Of a stretch of DNA of 49,045 nucleotides, positions 6,464-14,320 are shown in pieces. The DNA comes from Myxococcales bacterium (lineage in GTDB: Bacteria > Myxococcota_A > Polyangia > Haliangiales > Haliangiaceae): contig WYBA01000211.1 in assembly GCA_011526095.1 (NCBI GenBank), forward strand, positions 1 through 49,045, in the 5' to 3' direction. A model generated the notes under the pieces. It was not told the origin of the DNA. It did no database searches and saw only the letters and a program-made list of their open reading frames with translations. Numbering within the stretch: the first letter of the stretch is position 1; every line of letters begins with the position of its first letter. A program made the translations under genes and the position numbers.

Positions 6464-9441
6464 GGCGCCTCCGCCGGCAGCGCGACGGCCGGCGCGCGGT
6501 AGACCGCGCCCAGGTCGATCCACCGGATCAGCGCCGCGACGACATCGGGGTCGAGCGGCGGCGCGCCCGAGCCGGGCGGCGGGCACGCGCCGTCGAGCGC
6601 GCGCGGCGCGTCGAGCTCGCGCCCGAGCAGCCGCTCGATCAGGTACGAGCCGCGCGCCGACGCGCCGCGCTCGTCGACGTAGCGCTTGCCGCCGGTCGAG
6701 CCGGCGCCGAACGCCTGCAGCGCCTCGTAGGCGGCGTCGTAGTACGCGGTCGGCGTCGGCGTCAGGTCGAGCCCGCCCGCGGGCGCGGCGCCGGCGTGGC
6801 AGCCGTCGAGCGCGCACGACCGCGCCAGGCTCGGCGCGAGGTCGCGGCCGAAGTCGAAGTCCTTGGCGCCGCCGACCCCGACGACGACCGGATCGCGCGG
6901 GCGCCGCGGGTTGCGACCCTCGTAGGCGGCCAGCGTCACCGACGCGGTCGTGATCGCGTCCGGCTCGGGCGTGCCGAGCGCGTGGTCGGGATCGCCGTCG
7001 AGCGCGCCGTGGCAGCCGGCGCACAGCCGCGGGTACAGCGCCGGCTGCGTGCCCTGCGGGAACCGCTCGCCGCCCTGGACGTGGATCCACAGCCGCGCCG
7101 GCGCCTCGACCGCGAAGCCGTCGGCGTCGACGAGCTGGAGGCGGACCGGCAGGCGCGCCGGCAGCTCGGCCCACAGCGAGCCGTCGGCGGCGAGCGGGAC
7201 CTCGTCGAGCACGGCGAGCGGCAGGTGCGCGCCGTTGCTGAACCAGGTCGACGCCGGATCGCCGTTGGCGATCTGCGCGGGGTCGACGACGCGGTCCTCC
7301 GGCGCCCACGCCGGCCAGGTCACCAGGCGCGCGGTCACCGCCTCGGTCGGCAGCGGGCGCGCGCCGACCGGGGCGAGCCGGCGCGCGATCGCCGCGTTCG
7401 CGATCGCGCCGGAGTGGCGGAGCCAGCCGGTCGCGCCGTCGTGCCACGCGTCGGCGTGGTCGTCGTCCTCGGCCGGGCGCGCGACGACGATCGCGGGCTG
7501 GTCGTCGGCCTCGCCCGGCGAGTCCCACAGGACCACCGGCGCGCCGAGGGTCACGCCGCCCGGGGCGTCGAGCACCTCGGCGAGCACGAGCGCCGAGTCG
7601 GGCGCGGCCGAGGCGTCGTCGACCGCCGTCGGCGCGGCGATCCGCGCGGCGACGACGCGCCCGTCGGGCAGCGGGGCCGGATCGCGCCACAGCCCGCCCG
7701 CCGAGGCGCCGGCGAGCGCGACGTCGGGCGTGAGCACGGTCCACGCGGGGAGGAAGCCGGGCACGGACAGCCCGGACGGATCGGCGCCGCCGAGGTCGGG
7801 CCCGAACTGGCGCTCGACGAGCGCGAGCTGGCCGGCCTCCCACGCCGCGCCGGTCGTGGTGAGGATCGCGAGGTCGCGCCCGTCGGGCAGCTCGCGCAGC
7901 GACCACACCACCGGCGCGGGCGCGGTCTGGCCGTGGTGCGGGTGGTACTCGGGCTGCAAGTGCGCCGTGCGGTCGTGGTCGGGCGGGAACCGGAACACCG
8001 AGCCGCGATCACCGCCCGGGCCGTCGACGTCGGCGCGCACGGTCGTGAACGCGAGCGAGCCGCGGAACTCGCCGGTGGCGAGGAACGTCGGCGTCGCCTC
8101 GGGGGTCGGCGTCACGGTCATGCGCGTGACCGCGCCGTCGGTGGCGAGCCGGTAGAGGTCGGTGTCGAGGCGCCGGCCGGTCTCGTCGGCGACACCGGCG
8201 CGGTTCGACGCGAAGTACAGCGCGCCGCCCGGGCCCCACACCGGCCAGCGATCGGCGCGGCGCGCGCCGGGCGCGCACGGCGGCGAGGTGAGCGGGCGCG
8301 CGCCGGCGCCGTCGAGCCCGACCTCCCAGATCGCGTGGCAGTCGTCGGCGGCGCGGCGCATCGCGAACGCGACGCGCGTGCCGTCGTGGCTGACCGCGGG
8401 GTCGCGGACGTCGGCGGGCCCGTCGGGGTGCGCCGCGGCGGTGAGGTTGACCGGCGTCGCGCCGGGCGCGAGCGACGGGTAGAACCACACGTCGCTGCCC
8501 GGGCGGAACGCGTCGAGGTCGAGCAGCGCGCGCGGCGCCGCCGGGCCGCGCACGAACACGACGCCGCGGACCTCGGGCGCGCCGAACCCGAGCGCGGCGC
8601 GCTCCGCCTCGGCCCACGCGACGATCGCGCGGGCGCCGGGGTCGTCGCGGGGGTCGCGCCCGCCGACGCGCGGGAAGAACCCGTCGTTGCCGCCGCGGTG
8701 GGCGATCCCGCCGGCGTCGAGCGGCAGCGCCTTGACCAGCAGGCGCGACCGCGCCGGATCGGCGGTGAGCGCGAGGTTGGCACGCGCGGCGTGCAGGCTG
8801 GCGCGGACGTCGGCGACCGAGGTGTCGTCGCGCGCGCCGGCGGCGGGGCCGGCGGCGGGGCCGGCGTCAGGATCGAGCGGCTCGAGCCCCATCGGCGGCG
8901 CCAGCGGCAGGCCCGCGAACTGCTGCGGGCCGTGGCAGCGCGACAGCATGCAGCCGCGATCGCGCAGCACCGGCAGCACCGTGTCCGCGAACTGGCGCTC
9001 GAGCGCGGTCAGCTCGTCGGGCGAGGTGCCCTCGCCGCCGCCGGCCTCGGACGCGATCCAGTCGCGCAGCGTGCCCCAGTCGGCGTCGCCGCGGCCGAGC
9101 GAGTGGCCACCGGCGTGCGGCACGCCGCCCTCGGCGAGCGCGAGCGGCTTGCGCAGCAGGCTCGACAGCTCGGGGCGCTCGACGGTGTTGATCCGCCCCT
9201 TGGCGTTGGCGTACGCGGCGTCGAGGTCGACGATCCGGCCGCGCGCGTCGACGTCGACGAAGAAGAACTCGCGATCGATGACCTCGCCCCCGGCCTCCGC
9301 GCCGGGCGCGACGCCGTGGCACGCGCCGCCGAGGCAGCGCCGCTCGAGCACCGGCGCGACGTCGCGATCGAACACCTCGCGCGGCGACGCGCCGGGGCAG
9401 CCGGCGAGCGCGGCGAGCGCGACGAGGAGGACGGAGCGCAC
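6460..9441 (-). CDS. Large multiheme beta-propeller lipoprotein, hydrazine-synthase-alpha-like
   Basis: This is a 993-residue lipoprotein (lipobox LAALAGC). It has two N-terminal cytochrome-like domains with CX4CH motifs (C36-H42 and C164-H170). A central TolB/PD40-type beta-propeller follows (VSHDGTRVAFAM, ALYFASNRAG and neighbours). Then come a canonical CxxCH (C807-H811, CAGCH) and a third CX4CH (C876-H882, CALDGC-H). Up to four c-type hemes are therefore possible. The order cytochrome-propeller-cytochrome resembles the alpha-subunit family of hydrazine synthase, which also has many non-anammox relatives. I do not claim hydrazine chemistry. The GTG at 9441 gives the best signal peptide; TAGCCT 9 nt upstream could be a -10 box of a short-leader transcript. 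It is the first gene of the operon. Confidence 0.82.
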   Translation of the reverse strand: MRSVLLVALAALAGCPGASPREVFDRDVAPVLERRCLGGACHGVAPGAEAGGEVIDREFFFVDVDARGRIVDLDAAYANAKGRINTVERPELSSLLRKPLALAEGGVPHAGGHSLGRGDADWGTLRDWIASEAGGGEGTSPDELTALERQFADTVLPVLRDRGCMLSRCHGPQQFAGLPLAPPMGLEPLDPDAGPAAGPAAGARDDTSVADVRASLHAARANLALTADPARSRLLVKALPLDAGGIAHRGGNDGFFPRVGGRDPRDDPGARAIVAWAEAERAALGFGAPEVRGVVFVRGPAAPRALLDLDAFRPGSDVWFYPSLAPGATPVNLTAAAHPDGPADVRDPAVSHDGTRVAFAMRRAADDCHAIWEVGLDGAGARPLTSPPCAPGARRADRWPVWGPGGALYFASNRAGVADETGRRLDTDLYRLATDGAVTRMTVTPTPEATPTFLATGEFRGSLAFTTVRADVDGPGGDRGSVFRFPPDHDRTAHLQPEYHPHHGQTAPAPVVWSLRELPDGRDLAILTTTGAAWEAGQLALVERQFGPDLGGADPSGLSVPGFLPAWTVLTPDVALAGASAGGLWRDPAPLPDGRVVAARIAAPTAVDDASAAPDSALVLAEVLDAPGGVTLGAPVVLWDSPGEADDQPAIVVARPAEDDDHADAWHDGATGWLRHSGAIANAAIARRLAPVGARPLPTEAVTARLVTWPAWAPEDRVVDPAQIANGDPASTWFSNGAHLPLAVLDEVPLAADGSLWAELPARLPVRLQLVDADGFAVEAPARLWIHVQGGERFPQGTQPALYPRLCAGCHGALDGDPDHALGTPEPDAITTASVTLAAYEGRNPRRPRDPVVVGVGGAKDFDFGRDLAPSLARSCALDGCHAGAAPAGGLDLTPTPTAYYDAAYEALQAFGAGSTGGKRYVDERGASARGSYLIERLLGRELDAPRALDGACPPPGSGAPPLDPDVVAALIRWIDLGAVYRAPAVALPAEAP

Positions 9442-9526
9442 GGGTCCAGCAAGGCTAGGCAGCGGTGGGGATGGAGAGTTGATCGCGGTCAAGTCGACCG
9501 ACGACGAAGGGTGCGAGCGTGACCGC

Positions 9527-10234
9527 GTGCACCCGAGGTGGATCGCCAGCGCCGCCACGGCGGGCGCGATGGCCTGCGGGTCGGCGCCGGCCGAGCCCGC
9601 GCCCGACGCGCCGCGGACGCCGGCGATCGACGCCGCGGCCGGGGCGTGCCCGGTCGGGCTCGAGCGGCCGGGGCGACACCGGCTGTTCGTCCAGGGCCAC
9701 GGCGGCGCGACGCGCGCCGACGGGCGCTACCCGCTGCTGCACGACGCCGCCGGTGGCGCCGACGCGCCGCTGTGCGACGACGCGACGTTCGTCGTCGACG
9801 TCTCGGGCGACGGCGTGTGGCAGCCGGGCGAGGAGCCGCGCCCGCTCGGCCCCGCCGGGCTCGTCCACGGCGAGCACTTCCTCGTCGGGCCTGGCGCGTT
9901 CGCCGAGTTCGCGACGGAGCTGTGCGGCGACATCACCGGCGAGGTCACGCTGTACATCCCGAACTACGACGAGGCGGGCAGCCGCGCGCTGCACCAGCTG
10001 CTCGTCGTGTCGCCGTCGGGGGACGAGCAGCTGGTCGCGGAGGCGATCGACGAGGAGGCCGGGCAGAGCGGCTACAACCCGTTCGTGCGCCAGCTCGCCG
10101 GCGAGGATCCGGTCGCGGCCGAGGGCGACCTGCTGGTGCTGCGCTCGACCAACCTCAGCGGCGCGGCGTTCTCGGTGATGGTGTGGCGGCCGCCGAGCGA
10201 GTACGAGTCGTGGGTGCTGGTGGAGGTGCCGTGA
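9527..10234 (+). CDS. Secreted lipoprotein of unknown function
   Basis: This is a 235-residue protein whose N-terminus reads as a short lipoprotein signal (AGAMACG lipobox). A Pro/Ala-rich linker and a beta-rich domain follow (DATFVVDVSGDGVWQPGEE, TLYIPNYDE, LLVVSPSG, MVWRPP). The VDVSGDGVWQPGE stretch looks like a calcium-type acidic loop, but no defined domain was recognised. It starts at GTG 9527, 85 bp from the oppositely transcribed redox operon. It overlaps the next lipoprotein by 4 nt, so the two form a unit and may be co-controlled with the redox genes from the shared intergenic region. Confidence 0.7.
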   Translation: MHPRWIASAATAGAMACGSAPAEPAPDAPRTPAIDAAAGACPVGLERPGRHRLFVQGHGGATRADGRYPLLHDAAGGADAPLCDDATFVVDVSGDGVWQPGEEPRPLGPAGLVHGEHFLVGPGAFAEFATELCGDITGEVTLYIPNYDEAGSRALHQLLVVSPSGDEQLVAEAIDEEAGQSGYNPFVRQLAGEDPVAAEGDLLVLRSTNLSGAAFSVMVWRPPSEYESWVLVEVP

Positions 10235-10794
10235 CGGCGCGCGCGCTCGCGACGCTCGCGGTGGTGGCGGCGTGCGGCGCCGCGCCCGGAGGCGACGGCG
10301 GTGACGACGGCCCGCCGCCCGACGCGCGGCGGGTCGTCGTCGAGCCGTGCACCGCGGGTGACCTCGAGCTGGGGCGGTGCGTCGGCGCGACCGGGGCGTC
10401 GTGCACCGGCGAGCTCGGCGAGGCGCGCGTGTTCGAGCCGGTCGCGCCCGGCGGCGAGGTCGACCTCGTCGTCGGGCCGCAGGGCGCGCAGATGTTCGTG
10501 CTCGCGGCGCGCACGCAGGGGATCGCGCCGGGCGATCCGGACGATCCGGCGAGCCCGGACAACCCGCTGATCGAGATCGTCGCGGTGGTCGACGGGGACG
10601 TCGAGGTCGCGCGCTACCTGGGGCGGGCGGCGTTCGTGCCCGACGCCGGCGGCGGCGACGCGCTCGTCGCGCCGGGGCTGTTCGTCGTCGCGGACGGCGC
10701 GGCGCTCGCGGGCCGGACCCTGCGCGCGGTCGGGACGCTCGAGGACGCGGTCGGCGCGCGCCGCTGCGGCGAGCTGGTGTTCGTCGCGCGCTAG
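10231..10794 (+). CDS. Secreted lipoprotein of unknown function
   Basis: This is a 187-residue protein with a signal peptide ending VVAACG, a Gly/Asp-rich linker, then a beta-strand-rich domain with five cysteines (EPCTAGD, GRCVGATGASC, RRCGEL), probably disulphide-bonded. The GTG at 10231 overlaps the previous gene's TGA, indicating translational coupling. It has no catalytic motif I recognise. It and its partner are both envelope proteins lying back-to-back with the redox operon, so they may serve the same complex; only position supports this. Confidence 0.7.
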   Translation: MTARALATLAVVAACGAAPGGDGGDDGPPPDARRVVVEPCTAGDLELGRCVGATGASCTGELGEARVFEPVAPGGEVDLVVGPQGAQMFVLAARTQGIAPGDPDDPASPDNPLIEIVAVVDGDVEVARYLGRAAFVPDAGGGDALVAPGLFVVADGAALAGRTLRAVGTLEDAVGARRCGELVFVAR

Positions 10795-10831
10795 GCACGC
10801 GGCGAGAAGTTGAAATGCCCGGGGGCGGCGA

Positions 10832-10837
10832 TATCCT
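10832..10837 (+). promoter_or_regulatory. Putative -10 box (TATCCT) for a leaderless GNAT transcript
   Basis: TATCCT ends 5 nt before the GTG at 10843, and no Shine-Dalgarno sequence stands before that start. This spacing would place transcription start at or near the start codon. Confidence 0.3.
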
Positions 10838-10842
10838 CGGGC

Positions 10843-11727
10843 GTGCCGTCGATCGCCCGCCTGACCCGCGCCGACCTCGTCGAGGCGCGCGCGGTGCTCG
10901 CCGACGCGTGCGCGTTCGACCGCGCGGCCGAGGTCGCCGAGGAGAAGCTGTTCGAGCCGGCGCCGGCGGGCGAGGCGGTGGCGTGGGGCGCGCGGGTAGG
11001 CGGCGCGCTCGTCGGCGTGACGGCGGTGACGGCGGACCGGCTGCGGTTGATCGCGGTCGCGCCGGACGCGCGGCGGCGCGGGGTCGGCGCGGCGCTGCTG
11101 GAGACGGCCGAGGCGCACGCACGCGCCGCCGGCGCGCCGCGGCTGCGCACGCTCGACCTGCCCGGCAACTACCTCGCGCCCGGGATCGACGTCCGGAACA
11201 CGGACACGATCGCCTGGCTCCAGAAGCGCGGGTGGGTGCGGCACGGCGAGAACGTCAACCTGCGCGTCGCGCTGCGCGGCAACCCGCAGGTGAGCGCGGC
11301 CCGCGCCGCGGCCGCGGCCGACGCCGCGCGTGCGCGCGGCTACGACGTCCGGCGCGCCCGCCCCGACGAGCCCGGGCTGCTCGAGGCGGTCGCGGCCGAT
11401 TTCGGCGGCGCGTGGCCGTGGGAGATCGCGCGCGCGCTGGCGGGCGGCGGCGTCCACGTCGCGATCGCGCCGGGCGGGGCGATCGCGTCGTTCGCGGCGC
11501 ACGACGGCAACAACCGCGGCCTGGGCTGGTTCGGGCCGGCCGGCACGCACCCCGATCACCGCGGCCTGCGGCTCGCCGAGGCGCTGCTGCTGGCGTGCCT
11601 GGTCGACGTCGCGGCGCGCGAGGCGACGTGCGAGGTGGCGTGGATCGGGCCGCGACGGTTCTACGAGCACGCCGCCGGCGTCGCCGGCGATCGCCACTTC
11701 CTCGTGTTGCAGAAGGACCTGACGTGA
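10843..11727 (+). CDS. Two-domain GNAT-family acetyltransferase
   Basis: This is a 294-residue protein made of two GNAT folds. The first (about 1-145) has a good acetyl-CoA loop, LRLIAVAPDARRRGVGAALL. The second (about 155-294) has a weaker counterpart, GTHPDHRGLRLAEALLLA, and ends in the usual beta6-beta7 region (RRFYEHAAG). The second site may be degenerate. The substrate is unknown. I chose GTG 10843 because the reading frame upstream adds only non-family residues and a TATCCT box sits just before it. The gene overlaps the following nucleotidyltransferase by 4 nt, suggesting joint modification of a sugar or small metabolite. Confidence 0.85.
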   Translation: MPSIARLTRADLVEARAVLADACAFDRAAEVAEEKLFEPAPAGEAVAWGARVGGALVGVTAVTADRLRLIAVAPDARRRGVGAALLETAEAHARAAGAPRLRTLDLPGNYLAPGIDVRNTDTIAWLQKRGWVRHGENVNLRVALRGNPQVSAARAAAAADAARARGYDVRRARPDEPGLLEAVAADFGGAWPWEIARALAGGGVHVAIAPGGAIASFAAHDGNNRGLGWFGPAGTHPDHRGLRLAEALLLACLVDVAAREATCEVAWIGPRRFYEHAAGVAGDRHFLVLQKDLT

Positions 11728-12713
11728 CCCGCGCGATGCTGCTGTGCGCCGGCCTGGGCACCCGCCTGGGCGCGCTGTCCGACGAGCGACCCAAGCCGAT
11801 GCTGCCGGTGTGCGACGTGCCGATCCTGCGCTACGGGATCGCGCTGCTCGTCGGCCACGGGATCACCGACATCGTGATCAACCTGCACCACCGGGGCGAG
11901 GTGATCCGCGACGAGCTCGGCGACGGCGCGGCGCTGGGGGCGCGGCTGCGCTACAGCGTCGAGGACGAGCTGCTCGGGACCGGCGGCGGGCTCAAGCGCG
12001 CGCTGCCGCTGCTCGATCCCGACGGGCGCGACGAGCCGTTCGTGTCGATGAACGGCAAGCTGATCTTCGACCTCGACGTCGCGGCGCTGCTCGCGGCGCA
12101 CGCGCGCGACCCCGGCGTGCTCGGCACGATGGTGGTGCGCCCGGTGCCGGACGCGCGGGCGTGGGGCGCGGTGATGGTGCGGCCGGACGCTGCCGGGCGG
12201 CTGCGCGTGCGCGACGTGCTGGGCGACGGCGAGCACATGTTCTGCGGCGTCCACGTGACGCGGCCGTCGGTGGTGGCGCGCCTGCCGGACGGCGACGCGT
12301 GCATGATCCGCCAGGGCTACCTGCCGTGGATGCGGGCGGGCGCGGGCGAGGTCGCGGCGTACGTGCACGAGCGCGGCTACTTCGCCGAGCACTCGACGCC
12401 CGAGCGCTACCTCGAGTCCAACCTCACCCTGCTCCGTGGCGAGCCGCTGCGCCACCCGCCGGCGGCGCTGACCGGCGTGGACCCGGCGGCGCGGGTCGAC
12501 CCGACCGCGACCGTGGTCGGCCCGGTGCGGATCGGCCCGGGCGCCGCGGTCGGCGCGGGTGCCGTGGTCGGCCCGGACACGGTCATCGGCGCAGGGGCGA
12601 CCGTCGCGCCAGGCGCCCGGGTCACCCGCACGGTCGTCTGGGCCGGCGCGCGCGCCGAGGGCACCCTCGACCGCTCGATCGTCGCCCGGACCGGTACGAT
12701 CGCGGCGACCTGA
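11724..12713 (+). CDS. Sugar-1-phosphate nucleotidyltransferase with left-handed beta-helix
   Basis: This is a 329-residue protein. The N-terminal ~230 residues are a Rossmann-like nucleotidyltransferase with the signature AGLGTRLGALSDERPKPMLP and the GTGGGLKRAL loop. The C-terminal ~80 residues are hexapeptide repeats (VVGPVRIGPGAAVGAGAVVG) forming a left-handed beta-helix. It should make an NDP-sugar (GDP-mannose-like or UDP-MurNAc-like) from NTP and sugar-1-phosphate; the exact sugar is not readable. One oddity is that the usual metal-binding NGD is NGK here (SMNGKLIFDLD). The GTG at 11724 overlaps the GNAT stop codon. Confidence 0.85.
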   Translation: MTRAMLLCAGLGTRLGALSDERPKPMLPVCDVPILRYGIALLVGHGITDIVINLHHRGEVIRDELGDGAALGARLRYSVEDELLGTGGGLKRALPLLDPDGRDEPFVSMNGKLIFDLDVAALLAAHARDPGVLGTMVVRPVPDARAWGAVMVRPDAAGRLRVRDVLGDGEHMFCGVHVTRPSVVARLPDGDACMIRQGYLPWMRAGAGEVAAYVHERGYFAEHSTPERYLESNLTLLRGEPLRHPPAALTGVDPAARVDPTATVVGPVRIGPGAAVGAGAVVGPDTVIGAGATVAPGARVTRTVVWAGARAEGTLDRSIVARTGTIAAT

Positions 12714-12750
12714 GCGATTCCCGTGGACTCGGCCTCGATTTCGCGAGCCA

Positions 12751-12920
12751 CGCTACGTTCTGCCCGGGTGGCTGACACCCGCACCGTTGTTGCGCTCGCT
12801 ACGTTTCGCCCAGGTGGCTGACACCTGCACCGTTGTAGCGCTCGCTACGTTCTACCCGGGTGGCTGACACCCGCGCTGTTGTAGCGCTCGCTACGTTCTG
12901 CCCGGGTGGCTGACACCCGC
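12751..12920 (+). repeat. Four tandem copies of a 46-bp hairpin-forming repeat
   Basis: Units begin at 12751, 12797, 12843 and 12889, with an exact 46-bp period; the last is cut short. Each carries CGGGTG-GCTGA-CACCCG, a 6-bp stem with a 5-nt loop. Unit 2 reads CAGGTG-GCTGA-CACCTG, a compensatory G-C to A-T change that keeps the stem. A second stem, GTAGC-GCTC-GCTAC, spans the unit junctions at 12834-12847 and 12880-12893. The array lies between the nucleotidyltransferase and the uracil-catabolism genes. There are no unique spacers, so it is not CRISPR. Confidence 0.9.
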
Positions 12921-12984
12921 GCGCGAGGGCGTGCCGGGCGGCGGGTTTCTTTACCGTGAGCGGGCTTCGTGGCAGCATCGCTCC

Positions 12985-13011
12985 CTTGGCCCGCCGGCTA
13001 CGTGGGCCAAG
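12985..13011 (+). promoter_or_regulatory. Hairpin in the leader of the URC1 gene
   Basis: CTTGGCCC (12985-12992) and GGGCCAAG (13004-13011) form a perfect 8-bp stem with an 11-nt loop. It ends just before the ribosome site AGGGGAA and the ATG at 13029. It could affect translation or mark an operator; no known riboswitch pattern was recognised. Confidence 0.4.
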
Positions 13012-13028
13012 AAGTCAGGGGAACTCTC

Positions 13029-14285
13029 ATGGCGCCCACCAAGCGCACGTCCAAGCACATCAAGCTCACGTCTCACCCCGGGGGCCACGGCGCCAAGCCG
13101 ATCCCCATCAACTGGGGCGCCGCCGATCCGGCGACGCGCGGCCCGGTCATCGCGACGCTCACCAACCCCGAGCACCGCAACGTCATCGGCACGCACTCCG
13201 GCGCGTACTCCGTCTATCGCGCGCTCGCCGTCGCCGCCGGCGCGCTCGATCCGCACCACGTCCCGGACCTCACGAACACCGCGCCGACCGACCCGTTCGG
13301 CCCGTTCCCGGCGTGGGCCGACCCCGAGAAGATCGTCTCGCTCGATCCGTGGGGCGCCACCGTCCAGACCGTGTTCAAGGACTACATCGACAAGGGCTAC
13401 GACGTCCGCCCGTCGATCGCCGTCACCAAGGCCCACATCGACATGCCCGAGATCCGCGACGCGGTCGAGGCGGGCCGGCTCGAGGTCGACGGCAAGATCC
13501 TCAAGTCCGCGGGCGAGGGCCGCGTCACCAAGGCCGCGACCGAGCCGGTGTGGTACCTGCCCGGCGTCGCCAAGCGGTTCGGCTGCACCGAGAGCGACCT
13601 GCGCCGCACGCTGTTCGAGCAGACCGGCGGGATGTTCCCCGAGCTCGTCACCCGCGGCGACCTCGACGTGTTCCTGCCGCCGATCGGCGGCCAGACGATC
13701 TACATCTTCGGCGACCCGTCGAAGCTGTCGGACCCGAGCGTGCCGCTGACCGCGCGCGTCCACGACGAGTGCAACGGCTCCGACGTGTTCGGCTCGGACA
13801 TCTGCACGTGCCGGCCGTACCTCGCCCACGCGATCGAGGAGTGCATCCGCGGCGCGCAGGCGGGCGGCGTCGGCCTCGTCGTCTACTTCCGCAAGGAGGG
13901 CCGCGCCCTCGGCGAGGTGACGAAGTTCCTCGTCTACAACGCGCGCAAGCGCCAGGAGGGCGGCGACACCGCCGCGCAGTACTTCGCGCGCACCGAGTGC
14001 GTCGCCGGCGTCCAGGACATGCGGTTCCAGGAGCTGATGCCGGACGTGCTGCACTGGCTCGGCGTCACCAAGATCCACCGCCTCGTGTCGATGTCGAACA
14101 TGAAGTACGACGCGATCGTCCGCGGCGGGATCGAGGTCGGCGAGCGCGTGAACATCCCCGACTACCTGATCCCGGCCGACGCGCGGGTCGAGATGGACGC
14201 CAAGAAGGCCGCGGGCTACTTCACGCCCGACGCCGTGCCCGACGCGGCCGAGCTGGCCAAGCAGAAGGGCCGCAACCTCGAGTGA
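13029..14285 (+). CDS. GTP cyclohydrolase II-like protein of the uracil-catabolism (URC1) type
   Basis: This is a 418-residue protein, about twice the length of a plain RibA. The C-terminal half carries the GTP cyclohydrolase II core: [18 protein letters not shown] supplies the three zinc cysteines (C248, C259, C261), followed by [15 protein letters not shown]. The usual ECLTGD is ECNGSD here, a difference seen in URC1-type proteins. The long N-terminal extension and the neighbours (DUF1688 and uracil phosphoribosyltransferase) match the URC uracil-degradation pathway described in Lachancea kluyveri and found in bacteria, rather than riboflavin synthesis. The ATG follows an AGGGGAA ribosome site. 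It starts the URC operon. Confidence 0.88.
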   Translation: MAPTKRTSKHIKLTSHPGGHGAKPIPINWGAADPATRGPVIATLTNPEHRNVIGTHSGAYSVYRALAVAAGALDPHHVPDLTNTAPTDPFGPFPAWADPEKIVSLDPWGATVQTVFKDYIDKGYDVRPSIAVTKAHIDMPEIRDAVEAGRLEVDGKILKSAGEGRVTKAATEPVWYLPGVAKRFGCTESDLRRTLFEQTGGMFPELVTRGDLDVFLPPIGGQTIYIFGDPSKLSDPSVPLTARVHDECNGSDVFGSDICTCRPYLAHAIEECIRGAQAGGVGLVVYFRKEGRALGEVTKFLVYNARKRQEGGDTAAQYFARTECVAGVQDMRFQELMPDVLHWLGVTKIHRLVSMSNMKYDAIVRGGIEVGERVNIPDYLIPADARVEMDAKKAAGYFTPDAVPDAAELAKQKGRNLE

Positions 14286-14320
14286 GCGCGACGGCGGCCC
14301 GCGCCGCCGCAGGGGACGAC

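Noticed and set aside
6460..9441. True hydrazine synthase (anammox)
   Set aside because: Only the alpha-subunit-like architecture is present. Beta and gamma subunits and hydrazine dehydrogenase genes are absent, and alpha-like proteins are widespread outside anammox.
12751..12920. CRISPR array
   Set aside because: The 46-bp units are directly contiguous with no unique spacers, and no cas genes are near.
13029..14285. Riboflavin-synthesis ribA
   Set aside because: The double length, the altered ECNGSD motif and the neighbours URC4 and upp fit URC1 better. No other rib genes are near.
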